This document shows positions 1-11,016 of a stretch of 64,000 bases of DNA, in pieces. Positions within the stretch are counted from its first letter, which is position 1; every line of letters starts with the position of its first letter. The notes below the pieces were generated by a model that had not been told where the DNA came from, did no database searches, and saw only the letters and a list, made by a program, of their open reading frames with translations. Origin of the DNA: Melanopsichium pennsylvanicum (Eukaryota; Basidiomycota; Ustilaginomycetes; Ustilaginales); NCBI GenBank assembly GCA_900208305.1, contig OAPG01000010.1, positions 558,001 through 622,000 on the forward strand, written 5' to 3'. The translations under genes and the position numbers were made by a program.

Positions 1-756
1 AATGGTGAAACCCAACCCTCAATCAGATTCCAATGCTTATGATAGTGCTGCGTGCGACGATATTGTGCTGATGCTACAGGTCTACGTGTCGCTGGTCGTA
101 GATATGCTTGACACTTACGTTCTTGATGAATGAGAAAAAAGTCCTAGGGAGAAGGAGGGATAGGTGATGATGAGCACTATACTTTGGTTCCACTGCTTTG
201 GCGAAAGGCTCCACCCACCAGCCTCTCACTGCGTTCTTCCCAAACCTCACCTCGCTCACGCAACAGCAAATCCGATCGGGCGCGTGCGAGAGCCAGAGAG
301 GTTGCGAGTTGCTCTTCCAGCCTCCATTTTAGTTAGAATTAAATCACGTGCTGTAACCAGAGTAAAAGTTCCCACGATCGGTAAAACAGGTGCGTTCACG
401 CATGCAGAAAAGCCACGCAAATATTTCGAGCCGATTTAGGCAAGAGAGTTGAATGGTGCATTTGCGCCTACAGACCGGCGTCATCTGAGCAATTCAGAGA
501 TTCAACTTGAATAGCAACGTCCAGAGTGAAGATTTAAGCTTCAATTCAATTGATGTAAATTCGTGATTCATTTCTGATAGTTGAGGTTGAGATCACTAGC
601 TGCTGCCTAAGGCGAAATTCGAGGCTGCAGCACACTTAGCCAATTTCATCCAGGCGCGCAAGTCAGACACAGTCACAGCAGAGCCGTCCAGCTGCCCTGA
701 GCAGGCGTACTGTTGCCACGCAAACTTGATGAATTCAACACAGCACACCGCAGCAA
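1..756. other. Window edge, no gene recognised
   Basis: Only short ORFs without recognisable protein features occur here. One CACGTG hexamer sits at about 345. It may be the 3' flank of the small minus-strand gene, or intergenic. Confidence 0.5.
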
Positions 757-1347
757 TCAGACAAGTCGAATGAGTTGGAGCTGAGTTGCAGTGGTGAGGC
801 CATCGACACTATCCAAAGCCATATCCAGACCTCCCCTCCCTCTGCCCTCCATATCGTCAAGGTTACTCATACACGTAAGCATCTGATCTACTTCACGGAT
901 AGCGCGCATCACTCTTTCCGACTCTGTCCCACATATCGACATTAGTAAGGCATCACCCACAATCGAAACATCTCAACTTGACAGCTTCAACGCGCAGTAG
1001 CATAGAATCAACCTGAGCCAACTCGACCTCAGCAATCCGGACACCTTATTCTACCGCTATACGTGACATTGGACGAACCACCTGGAAATATGGACGCAAT
1101 GTTGTGGCTGTTTACACTGAGATCGCCCTTCTTCTTAGTTTGGATGCACTCGTCAAGCAAACGTTTCACCCCAATACGCCACCCTAACCCGAAAACAAGT
1201 TTCAAATTTGTCAAGGTATTGCGCCAAATGGACACATACCAACGTCCAGCGTGAAGATGGAGGCGGAGGAGCAGATAACTCAAGGTCTACAATAACGCCA
1301 AGACGTTGTATAAGCTCCGATGATTGCGCATTATTCAAGTCAATCAT
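757..1347 (-). CDS. Unrecognised small multi-exon coiled-coil-like protein (structure unresolved)
   Basis: Several protein-like segments lie in different minus-strand frames. An ATG at 1347 opens a 36-codon piece ending at a GTATGT donor (exon about 1240-1347). A piece with a charged KKKGDL stretch lies near 1100-1135. A helical piece rich in E, L and V lies near 985-1030. A C-terminal piece ends at a stop at 757-759. Putative small introns contain CTTGAC and TTACTAATG branch-like sequences. I could not find one set of splice sites that joins every piece in frame, so exon borders are not given. The gene would be divergent from RPS30 with a shared spacer of about 190 bp. I do not recognise the family. 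It could also be a decayed gene. Confidence 0.35.
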
Positions 1348-1532
1348 CCACCCGTCTACTGTCCGCCGTCATTTGCTATTTCAGCACCAGTTCCAGTTTC
1401 GACAGACAAAAATGCGCGCAATTCGTTCTTCGTTCTACTTTTTTTTTTCCCTTGCGAACATCATCTGACCCGTACTTATGTCTCTGTTCGTCATCTTGAC
1501 TACATCCCAACAGACCCTCCGATAACACATAA

Positions 1533-2270
<738 letters not shown>

Positions 2271-2787
2271 ACGATGCATCATCCGGCTCCACTCTTGTTC
2301 CCATGCTCATCGTGCAACACCTAGTATAGGATCGTTCTATTTGTTCAGTTCAAGCCAATATTAAAAAAGGGGTCTTTACATGGCAAGTCTGTCATCAAAC
2401 AAGCTTGTTACCCATGTCCCGTCTCTCCACACTTGGATACTGGTCTGGTTTGTCCGACCGCATTACGTGTTGATGTACCATCTATATACTCTCCAGCGCT
2501 GCAGAGGCACGATCGTTTCTGTTGGGTTATGAAGAATATTCTCACTTTTTTTTTCCCCAAAACGCAAAGGACACGATGCGCATGATGCATTTCTTTTGAT
2601 AAGACTGTGCTGGAACAAAGCAAACGAGACACGGAAATTGAAAAAGGGAGGGATTGGGAGGGTGGCGTAGCATCGATGGATGGGTGGGGTATGAATGAGA
2701 AAAACAGATGCATCTTTGGCTATTGGGATTGAGAAGTGGCTATTGGGATTGAGAAGTGGCTATTGGGATTGAGAATACCTCTTTATA
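2271..2787. other. Convergent 3' spacer RPS30 / chm7
   Basis: Spacer between converging genes holding both 3' UTRs. It contains one short tandem repeat (2718-2775) and no ORF with protein character. Confidence 0.6.
2718..2775. repeat. 20-bp tandem repeat, three copies
   Basis: Unit GGCTATTGGGATTGAGAAGT is present at 2718-2737 and 2738-2757, with 18 bases of a third copy at 2758-2775. The copies are identical, which suggests a recent expansion. It lies just downstream of the chm7 stop. Confidence 0.95.
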
Positions 2788-4449
2788 TCACTGGGCTATA
2801 GCCTGTTTTGAACTGTGTTGTGAAGATTGTTCTAGTTGGTTGAGTAGATCCTTCTGATTGTTAGCTTGTTTTTCTGTGGATATGGAATCATCTGGGGGTG
2901 TATTTAGTAAGCTTAGATTCTGTAAGCTTTCTTTGAGTTGATCTTCTTGTTGTTTCTGCCTTTGTTTGTTTTTCATCTGATCATTCAGCTTGATCTTGTT
3001 ATCCTCTTCCGCCTTATTTTCCCTTTCCAATTCGCTCAACTCAAACTGTAATTCATCATGATCCAAATCATATCCATGATTCCTAATCAAATCGTTCAAA
3101 TCATCCACATCTTGAATCCCTTTTTCAATTTCATCCATTACTTTTTCTACATTTTCAACCTTGATTTCCTTTTCACTTAATATTGTTTTCAAAACTTCAT
3201 TACTGCTCTTATAGGCAAGCATAATTTCAATATCCGTTTGAGCTTGTTCAATTTTTAAAATCACCTGTTTCAAATTGTCTCTTGTACCCATTCGTTTTTG
3301 TAAATCTTGTTCCAGAGATTTTCGAAATCCAAGGTAACTTAAAGCTTGAACTTTTCGATTTTTTGAAACGTAGGTTTTAATTCGTTGATTTTGAATCGAA
3401 ATTTGAAATTCCAAACAATCAATCTGACGCTCGAGTTTTCCAAGCGTTTGTTTGACTGTAAAGATTTCAAGATCTTGTTGATTGATCGGTTTCGCAACCG
3501 CATCATGATCTTGTGAAGATGCTAATTTGAGCAATCCACCTTGAAAGATTGCTATACCTCCACGATCGCGTACTAGATGTTTGAGAACCAAATTTGTATC
3601 ACGTTGACTAGGTTTGAAACCAAATTGTTGGTTACAAACAACGTTGAGATTCTCTTGAAATTCAGTTAGAGTCAAAAGGTTGGATAAGGCGCTGAAATTT
3701 GATGATGATTCCGAATAGTGTTGATCAAGGTATTTAGTGCCGAGAAGATGAACAAGTTGTATCCATACCCAATCTCCCTTTTTCTGCTTAAACATTCTTT
3801 CATCTTGACTATACTCTCCATCGTTGTCTTCACCATGGTCAATATCAATCACAGAACTCAACAGAGAAGATGCAGCCCATTGCAAAGGTCGTGTAATCCA
3901 TGTCCAACTTACATCACCTACTCTTGGAATATAATCTCTCAATCCACCTGCCTCTTTTCCTCTTAGCGATGCTGGTCCTAAAATGGGTGTAGTTGAGCGT
4001 AAAAATGTATCGAGAGACACCAGCGAAAAATCTTTTTCGAGCTCCAAAATCACAGTGCCAAGCCCGAGAGGTCGACCTACACCATCAACAGTCCACCTGG
4101 CTTTAGTCGATTCATCTAGCCTAAACACTGTCCTATCCACCTCATCGCCGCCGCCGCCTGATTTTGGTTTTTCTGTATCGACATCTACATCCGAGGCCGA
4201 GGCGGAAGCAGAAATGGGGCAAGGTGGATCGAATTCATACTGAACGCCTTTGAATGTAACATCAAGCAGCATGTTTCTCCACCATTCAATGTTTGATCGG
4301 AATCCTGCCGGATTAGTTTTACGTTGGCGTGAGAGGTCTGCATAAAGTGCAGGCAAGGGCGAAGTGGGAGATTTTGGGTTTAAAAAGTCGGTTTGATTGG
4401 TGAGGTAGCGAGCCAGACCTGATTTGGTAGAGGTTGAGGCTTCCGTCAT
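2788..4449 (-). CDS. CHM7: ESCRT-III-related protein Chm7/CHMP7
   Basis: A 553-aa protein if started at the ATG at 4449 (MTEASTSTK). An in-frame ATG at 4617 would add 56 residues, but that extension is mostly translation of a TA dinucleotide run (IYIYIY), so I prefer 4449. The N-terminal half has the tryptophan-rich winged-helix-like region (IEWWRNMLL near residue 60) typical of CHMP7. From about residue 324 to 500 there is a charged alpha-helical Snf7-type domain (LEIFTVKQTLGKLERQ onward), followed by an acidic and Gln-rich tail. CHMP7/Chm7 recruits ESCRT-III to the nuclear envelope and endosomes for membrane sealing. Head to head with the DHX35-like gene. Confidence 0.85.
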   Translation of the reverse strand: MTEASTSTKSGLARYLTNQTDFLNPKSPTSPLPALYADLSRQRKTNPAGFRSNIEWWRNMLLDVTFKGVQYEFDPPCPISASASASDVDVDTEKPKSGGGGDEVDRTVFRLDESTKARWTVDGVGRPLGLGTVILELEKDFSLVSLDTFLRSTTPILGPASLRGKEAGGLRDYIPRVGDVSWTWITRPLQWAASSLLSSVIDIDHGEDNDGEYSQDERMFKQKKGDWVWIQLVHLLGTKYLDQHYSESSSNFSALSNLLTLTEFQENLNVVCNQQFGFKPSQRDTNLVLKHLVRDRGGIAIFQGGLLKLASSQDHDAVAKPINQQDLEIFTVKQTLGKLERQIDCLEFQISIQNQRIKTYVSKNRKVQALSYLGFRKSLEQDLQKRMGTRDNLKQVILKIEQAQTDIEIMLAYKSSNEVLKTILSEKEIKVENVEKVMDEIEKGIQDVDDLNDLIRNHGYDLDHDELQFELSELERENKAEEDNKIKLNDQMKNKQRQKQQEDQLKESLQNLSLLNTPPDDSISTEKQANNQKDLLNQLEQSSQHSSKQAIAQ

Positions 4450-4838
4450 GATTTGGATATATATATATATATATATACGTGCGTATGCGTCCAAGAATTG
4501 TTGAAGCGAAACGATTTCAGAATTGAGCAGAGTCTGATGGGATGAATTATCAGAGATTTGCTCAGGACAAGATCTTGATGGTGGTTGTTTTGAACAAGGA
4601 AGCAGTGCTTTATGCATGATGGATGGTAACTAACACACTCCAAGTTAAGATTTGTGGAGGTGTTGTTCTCAAATTCACATTTATTAACCCTTTCACCTAA
4701 TAATACACAATTGTCAAGAAACGCACAACAGTTACTCTTGCTTTCTCCACCATATCTTTTCAAATCTGCCATTTGCTTTGAGCTAACCACCAGCATCTCA
4801 GCTGGCTGTCACAGCATCAGCATCTTTTGTCTAACAAA
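4450..4838. promoter_or_regulatory. Bidirectional promoter region chm7 / DHX35-like
   Basis: A 389-bp spacer between divergent start codons. It contains an alternating TA run at about 4457-4477 just upstream of the preferred chm7 ATG. No other motif is claimed. Confidence 0.5.
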
Positions 4839-7124
4839 ATGGCATCAAACACCGCATTTTGGAAACCAGGTACATCTCGTCCAGCTTCGGCTCTAGATCG
4901 AACTTCTGAGGCTGAGTCGTCCTCAACTTCCATCATCCCGCCTACATCCCTCCAGTCTTGTTCCATCTTTGCTGCCTCGTCCTCATTCTCACAACGTCTG
5001 CGCATCCTGCACACTGTGCAAACACACCAAGTCACACTTATCATCTCAGAATCGGGAGCCGATATCATCAACTTTCTTCCGCAAATCCTCCACAATGCCG
5101 CATGGACTTCCAATGGCAACATCATCGCATTCACCTCTCCACGTCGCAGCACCACGATATCGAAAGCAAATCAACTTGCTAACAGTATGGGTATATCACT
5201 CGGTCAACAAGTAGGATACACAGTTGCTTTCGAAACCAATACCTCGACAAGCACCATCATCCATTGCGTTACGGATGAAATCATGTTTCGCGAGTTGTTG
5301 CGCGATCCTCTCTTGACCAGGTATAGCATCGTGATGGTTGGTGAGGCTGATCACAGAGCGGTATATTCAGATTTGCTCTTGGCACTTTTGAACAACATTC
5401 TGCGAAACAGACCCGATCTTAGAGTCATCATCTCCTGTGCTTCGCCAAGAGCGTCCCAAGTGTTCAAGCAATTCTTCCAACATGATCCTACCTTACCTCC
5501 TTGCTCGAATCAGACAAGTGAGACTTCGCAAACATCGCAGCACACCGTCTCCATACTCGACTTGAGGAGTCCAAGCTTGCCTGTCCACATCGCCTATTTA
5601 CAAAATCCATGTCCAGATTATATCAAAGCCACAGTGGATACTATCCTCAGCATTCACCAATCTTGTCCACTAGGTGGTCACATTCTGGCCTACCTTCCCA
5701 CTACCGTGCATATCAATTCGGCACTACAAGAACTCTCTGATTATCAATCAGATTATCCATCTTCGGCACCACGTATGCACCTGCTACCTCTACACTCGGC
5801 ATTATCCGCTGCTGAACAGGCGCAAGTTTTTTCAATCACTGCAGCTGGTGAGAGAAAGGTCATCATCACTACCGACGCAGCCAACGCCCTAGCTCTGGAG
5901 GAGATCGTTTACATCATTGATTCCGGCCTTTCTCGAATTCGGATGATCGATCCAAAAAGCGGAATCGAATCTTTCGCCATTGCACCCATTTCTCAAGATA
6001 TTGCTATTCAACGAGCTGCCATCGCCCGAAGCCGCACAACGTCATCGTCGTCGGGTAAATGTCTTCGACTTTACACCGAACCATTTTTCTTGCACCAAAT
6101 GATGCCTTCAACTCCACCCGAGCTCAACCGGGTCGATATAACTACACCGGTCTTACTGCTGAAAGCGCTTGGAATCGACAATTTGATCAAGTTTGACTAC
6201 GTTCCACCTTCGCCACCACCGCAAATACTCGCACGAGCGTTGAAACGATTGTATCAACTTTGTGCCATTGATGACCAAACGCGTCTGACTGCGACGGGTA
6301 CGCTTATGGCCGAACTTCCATTGCCTGCACAATGGGGAAGAATACTACTCGCTAGTGCTCAACACAACCAAGTAGCGGAGGAAAGGAAAGGAACAGGAAC
6401 AGGAACAGGAAATGCAAATGCAAATGCAAATGCAAATGAATGGGGAATTGGTTCTTGCGCTCAAGAAATCTTGACCATCATAAGCATGTTGCAAGTTCAA
6501 CATCCTTTCTACGCACCGCATACCGTGGAAACTCAACTTGCCATTCGAAATTTTACAGCAACAGAAGGCGATTTGTTTACACTGCTCAACGTATTTACAG
6601 CTTTCATGAATAAGGGTGGAAAAGGTGCCAAATGGTGTTCAAAAAACAGACTCAACTTTCGAGCTCTGAGTAGGGCACTTAACATTCGTTTACAGTTGCA
6701 AAAGTTTCTTCAACGATTTTCCACGCCTACCGCTTGCTTTGCTGGTTTACAAGCACAAGAGGGGAAGGATGTAAGCTTCAAGTTGAATGCGAAAAGCACA
6801 GTTCAAGGTAAAGAAGAAGCGATTTCAATGATTGTAAAAGTTGTATGTAAAGGTTTGTACGAAAATTTAGCAAGATACAACCAAAATGATATGACTTACA
6901 TAAGGATCAGTGATGGTAAGCAGGTTTATCCACATCCGAACAGTGTTTTATTTAATCGTCGACCCGAAAATGGGAAACTTTGGGTCATTTATGTCGATTC
7001 TACCTATCAAGAACAAAAAACAGGAGAACAGGCATCTAAGAGTGATACAAAGGAATATATTACGGATCTTACTGTTTTACCAGATCTAAGCTATCTTACG
7101 GATGCGGTACCGGGGTTTTTATAA
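4839..7124 (+). CDS. DHX35-type DEAH-box protein with degenerate helicase motifs
   Basis: 761 aa from the ATG at 4839. The start is supported by the family N-terminal signature (AFWKPGTSRP). Colinear with DHX35 over its whole length: RecA1, RecA2, winged helix, HA2 and OB-fold regions are all recognisable, for example DPLLTRYSIVM, KALGIDNLIKFDYVPPSPP and VYPHPNSVLFN. Every catalytic motif is altered: Walker A (GETGCGKST in family) reads SESGADIIN at about residue 69; DEAH reads GEAD at about 167; SAT reads SCA at about 198; motif VI (QRAGRGGR) reads QRAAIARSR at about 390. The reading frame is intact, so this looks like a retained pseudo-helicase rather than a pseudogene. DHX35 belongs to spliceosome-associated DEAH helicases. 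A GTGTGT/NANANA microsatellite-coded insert lies in the HA2 region (about 6390-6440). Confidence 0.88.
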   Translation: MASNTAFWKPGTSRPASALDRTSEAESSSTSIIPPTSLQSCSIFAASSSFSQRLRILHTVQTHQVTLIISESGADIINFLPQILHNAAWTSNGNIIAFTSPRRSTTISKANQLANSMGISLGQQVGYTVAFETNTSTSTIIHCVTDEIMFRELLRDPLLTRYSIVMVGEADHRAVYSDLLLALLNNILRNRPDLRVIISCASPRASQVFKQFFQHDPTLPPCSNQTSETSQTSQHTVSILDLRSPSLPVHIAYLQNPCPDYIKATVDTILSIHQSCPLGGHILAYLPTTVHINSALQELSDYQSDYPSSAPRMHLLPLHSALSAAEQAQVFSITAAGERKVIITTDAANALALEEIVYIIDSGLSRIRMIDPKSGIESFAIAPISQDIAIQRAAIARSRTTSSSSGKCLRLYTEPFFLHQMMPSTPPELNRVDITTPVLLLKALGIDNLIKFDYVPPSPPPQILARALKRLYQLCAIDDQTRLTATGTLMAELPLPAQWGRILLASAQHNQVAEERKGTGTGTGNANANANANEWGIGSCAQEILTIISMLQVQHPFYAPHTVETQLAIRNFTATEGDLFTLLNVFTAFMNKGGKGAKWCSKNRLNFRALSRALNIRLQLQKFLQRFSTPTACFAGLQAQEGKDVSFKLNAKSTVQGKEEAISMIVKVVCKGLYENLARYNQNDMTYIRISDGKQVYPHPNSVLFNRRPENGKLWVIYVDSTYQEQKTGEQASKSDTKEYITDLTVLPDLSYLTDAVPGFL

Positions 7125-7428
7125 AGTTGAATCGAATTGGGGAAAATGTTTGGGTGCATCAAATGCTATCTTACACACCCAAGACTCATATCAGTAGTGG
7201 TGGTGCAAATCATCCCATCCCAATTATGATGATGTTGAACCGTTGTAATTGTACTCTCTAATGTAATCTGTACATTAAATTTAGTTTGAAAGAAAGGGCG
7301 GAAAGAGGGAAAAGAAAAGAAAAGGTGACGTTGGAAAGTTTTTGCTTGATTATTTTGAGTTTCAACCCATGACTGCGTACAGGCCTTTTTTTTAAATCCG
7401 ACAATAGTATCATATTTTAACTTAGAAC
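7125..7428. other. Convergent 3' spacer
   Basis: About 300 bp between the stops of the DHX35-like gene and rim13. It holds AT-rich 3' UTR sequence only. Confidence 0.5.
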
Positions 7429-10400
7429 CTAGATCGTCGTCACAACATGAACCTTTGCAGAAGTGTACAGCTCTATACTAAACTCTGCCTCTGTATCGGG
7501 TTGCAAGGTTGAAGCAACCAAACCATAAACTGTACCAGGTTCAAGTTTTACTCGAGCTTCATCAATAACTGTTCCACAAACCAAGTCTGTATAACCACCA
7601 CTATTTGCTACTTGTTCCCACTCTACCCCTTCTCTTCCTCCATGTTGATCCTCTCTTCGCACTCTAAATAACGCCAAATTCACATATGGTCTAACTAGCT
7701 CATTCATCCCCATTGTCAACCTTTCCACTTTCAATCTAGCCACCAAATCCAAAACTCCTTGTCCTATAGGAGTCGTAAACATCCACGTTGGATTATCAAA
7801 ATACCTCGAATTCATCTGAGAACCAAAAGCATTAACTCCACTTTTCCAACTTGCATTCAAACGACGATGAAACATACCCGCACCTTCCAAAGGGATTGAT
7901 CTCAGTTTAACACGACTCGTTGATTCGATACAAAGTCTATAATCTGCTTTGATACCCGCTTCAAAAGTGCTAACGATGAGCGTGTATTGTCCTCCTGCCC
8001 TCAACCCACCATGACGATTCGATGTGGAAGAACAAAGTGCTAATCCATGATGATACATACCACTACTAAGAACCACATCACCTTCAGTCAGATACGTGAC
8101 CCTTCCAGTACTACTACCACTGCCAGGATAAGTCAGCAGCACTTGCACGGGAATTCGACGATCGGACGATTCAAGTACAATGTGCACCTGAACGTCATCA
8201 GATCCAGGTGGAATCGTGAGCGTGTATTGTGGATTTGACATGAACGACGCCAAGGTAGCATTTCCACCAGCCGTACGGACGGTCCATGTACCAGTAAGCG
8301 TTTGACCATAAGGTAGACGCGTCCGGAGCTCAGACAACGACAATTGGTAGCAAGAGTACACAGATAGCGTATAATTGACGTCCTTACCCGCATCCTCACT
8401 CGATAAAATTCGAGACCAAGCCGAACGATCATCATCATCATCACATCTGCGCGAAACGACGACGGTAAAGCTACATGACTGTTGTTGCTGTGATTGTTGT
8501 TCTTGATGTCGACGAGCTCTTTCGCGCAGAAATGCGAGCTTGAGACGAACGAGAGAGTGCGTACCGTCGACGTAAGTTCCCATGTGTTTGGCTTTTCGAA
8601 GTACAAGTGCAGAAACTGACTGCCCGCCGTTCTCTGTTGTGTGCTGATCGTCTTCAAACACATGCAGTGCAATATATTCGGTCGATGGCTGCGTGGCGTT
8701 CTCGTGAGCCTTACCCTTCGTGGTCTGAGTGCTGGTGATGTGACGAGTAAGGAACAGCCACACCTCGGCTGAAGGATCTGCTACTGTCTGAGCATCGCTA
8801 AGCATGCTTGAAGGTACTGAAACTGACAGCCGAAAGTGACGATCTGGCTGCTTGAACGTCGTCGTAGATGATGCGCTAGATGATTGCTCTGCAGAGCCGC
8901 AACGCCAGCTCGAGTGCACTGCGACGCTGTTGTCAAACAGCTTTGAATCCCAATTGAGGAAGAGAGAGTCGAAATGGCTACAAAGGTCGTCCCAGGTTAC
9001 CGTGAACGTGAATGAAAGCGAGTCTTGTTCTTCGTTGTCTTGCATTCTCACGCTCTCGAGCTGATCCTCGATCGAGATTCCGTTTTCGTATATGCTGAGC
9101 TCCTCTTTCACAGAAATAGCAATGGCAGGTCGAATGCCAGCTGCTGTTCGCCAAGGATTCATAAGTTTGACGTAGCGGCGACTCCCGCGTTCGAGCACAT
9201 CGAGAATCGCATAGTTGTGGCTAGAGACGAGACCTGACTCCAACAAGATGGTTGCAAGCCCTTCATCGGCTTGACCAGCATTTCTAGACTGCGCCTTACC
9301 TGTCCCGACGGTTGCCATACATCTACCAGCCCTCCAAGCAACGTGGAACCTGTTCCAAGTCTTTTCGCGTTGAAATCCAGCATGGCGCAAGAACATGTGC
9401 TCAGGAAGCCAGCCCGTGAGCGCATAAAGGTCGATGCTGCCGTTGGAACCAACAAAGTCGTAGCCGCCCATGACTTTGAGGTAGGCTTTCTCGAGCAATG
9501 CTGGCCAAGTTACTTGGCCAGAGCGCGAAGTTGCACACATCAGGCGATCTCCCTCTGCACTTAATGTGTGTGAGTTCGATGCTTGTGCCTCTGCATTTGG
9601 TGCGTCGGGAGGGTAGTATGGAAGGTGGTCGTCGATGGACACTATGCGAGGTGTGCCGTTGATATGCAGCTTGACGTGATATTGGCCATCAGTGCTAAAT
9701 TGTATGCGGCCTTCCGAATCTTGAGGGTGAAGCGCACAAGTGGCGAGTTGTCCACCAAAGAGATGATCGTGCTCTGCAGCGACTTCGAGGGCAGCTACGA
9801 AAGAACAGTCGGTTACAATGTCCTGAACGATATCGCTGCCTCTTAGCCTCTTTCCCCAACCTTGACTGTCTGCTGAGTCGATCTGAGAAAAGCGCTTGTA
9901 GACGGCGCCTTTTCGCAATTGAGCTGGCGATAGTGCGGGTCGCTCGCTTAGGCAAGTTTTCGATGCAGGCGCAAGGCTAGACGTAAAGGTGACGCCATTC
10001 CAGATCGGGTATGAGCGTCCATTGATGAGCGAAGATGCGACGAGAATGCTCAACTGCTCCTCTTCACTCAATGCATCTCGGTCGACTGGCCGCAAGTCTT
10101 TACGGATTGCCTTGATCTTTTCTGCCCGTGCCATGACCTTGGTGGCCATCTGTTTGAGACGCTCGCGCAGTTGCGCAGCTGCTGAACCCGAGAAGCCATC
10201 TGCAGATATTGGGCTCGATGACCCGGAACCTAGTCTCGAAGAGCTAGCACCGCCTTGAGTTGCTGCTATACTTGCGGCATTGTTCGGGGAGGGGAAGTTG
10301 CCAAGAAGCCAGATGAAGAGCTGTCCGGCTCGAACGTAGAGCTCAAAGGCCTCGGAGTAATCACGAGCCAGTTCTGCTTTGGTAGCTCGATGTGCTTGAT

Positions 10401-10455
10401 CTTGTGCGTGCTTGAGCTTACCTTCCCAGTCAGCCCGTGTGATGGGGGCGCCCAT
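7429..10455 (-). CDS. RIM13: Calpain-like protease of the Rim/Pal pH pathway (Rim13/PalB)
   Basis: 1008 aa from the ATG at 10455. The N-terminus is an MIT domain (about residues 8-120, ending RLKQMATKVMARAEKIKAI), which binds ESCRT-III tails. The calpain core follows: Cys217 in DCSF, His413 in SSHNYA and Asn433 in LMNPW form the expected triad, so it should be active. The C-terminal half holds the beta-rich PalB/calpain-7 domains. In fungi this protease is docked on ESCRT-III at the plasma membrane or endosome and removes the C-terminus of the Rim101/PacC transcription factor in response to ambient pH. It lies about 3 kb from Chm7, another ESCRT-III factor, although the genes are not co-transcribed. 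Length fits the family. Confidence 0.9.
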   Translation of the reverse strand: MGAPITRADWEGKLKHAQDQAHRATKAELARDYSEAFELYVRAGQLFIWLLGNFPSPNNAASIAATQGGASSSRLGSGSSSPISADGFSGSAAAQLRERLKQMATKVMARAEKIKAIRKDLRPVDRDALSEEEQLSILVASSLINGRSYPIWNGVTFTSSLAPASKTCLSERPALSPAQLRKGAVYKRFSQIDSADSQGWGKRLRGSDIVQDIVTDCSFVAALEVAAEHDHLFGGQLATCALHPQDSEGRIQFSTDGQYHVKLHINGTPRIVSIDDHLPYYPPDAPNAEAQASNSHTLSAEGDRLMCATSRSGQVTWPALLEKAYLKVMGGYDFVGSNGSIDLYALTGWLPEHMFLRHAGFQREKTWNRFHVAWRAGRCMATVGTGKAQSRNAGQADEGLATILLESGLVSSHNYAILDVLERGSRRYVKLMNPWRTAAGIRPAIAISVKEELSIYENGISIEDQLESVRMQDNEEQDSLSFTFTVTWDDLCSHFDSLFLNWDSKLFDNSVAVHSSWRCGSAEQSSSASSTTTFKQPDRHFRLSVSVPSSMLSDAQTVADPSAEVWLFLTRHITSTQTTKGKAHENATQPSTEYIALHVFEDDQHTTENGGQSVSALVLRKAKHMGTYVDGTHSLVRLKLAFLRERARRHQEQQSQQQQSCSFTVVVSRRCDDDDDRSAWSRILSSEDAGKDVNYTLSVYSCYQLSLSELRTRLPYGQTLTGTWTVRTAGGNATLASFMSNPQYTLTIPPGSDDVQVHIVLESSDRRIPVQVLLTYPGSGSSTGRVTYLTEGDVVLSSGMYHHGLALCSSTSNRHGGLRAGGQYTLIVSTFEAGIKADYRLCIESTSRVKLRSIPLEGAGMFHRRLNASWKSGVNAFGSQMNSRYFDNPTWMFTTPIGQGVLDLVARLKVERLTMGMNELVRPYVNLALFRVRREDQHGGREGVEWEQVANSGGYTDLVCGTVIDEARVKLEPGTVYGLVASTLQPDTEAEFSIELYTSAKVHVVTTI

Positions 10456-11016
10456 GTCCAAACGAGCTAGAGGTATATGGCGCTGAAGCTGGACGCGAGG
10501 ATTGAATCAAGAATCTGCGCCGACGCCAGTGTACTATGATACCTTAGTGGAGGGCACTGAACCCGCAAATAAGCTCTACCTGGTTGAGCTGAGTGTGGAT
10601 GCGATGATCGTGGTGAGCGTAATACCGATTGGGCAGCTATCGGTGAGCAGCAAGTGTTTGCGATTCAGTGCTAGCCAAAACGAAAGCTTGGCGGCTGGTC
10701 AGTACCAAAGGGTTGCAGTATGAAGGTGAAGTCGCAACGAGTGCCAAGACAAAGTATGACCTAGTCGTGTGCGTCGCATGGAGCCTTCGTTTGTGCTTCC
10801 TCAACGCTATCTAATTTCGGCAACAAATTCAGGGTCCAAACTGCGCAACGCTTCAGCTGGCGTTAGGCGTCGTAGCCTTGACTCAGTCCTAGAGATTTCC
10901 TCTCCGTCACATTCGTTTTCGCTCAATCGCGATCACACTTCGACTGTCAGCTATGTCAGCGTCATTGTGAAAGGTGCGCGCTCTGATGTCACAGTTCCAA
11001 GCCTAATATTAAGGGA
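10456..11016. other. Spacer: rim13 promoter and prp4 3' flank
   Basis: Tandem genes on the minus strand. No recognisable ORF or RNA gene in this stretch. Confidence 0.5.

Noticed and set aside
2788..4617. 609-aa version of Chm7 from the upstream ATG
   Set aside because: The extra residues derive largely from a TA microsatellite and look non-conserved; the ATG at 4449 is preferred.
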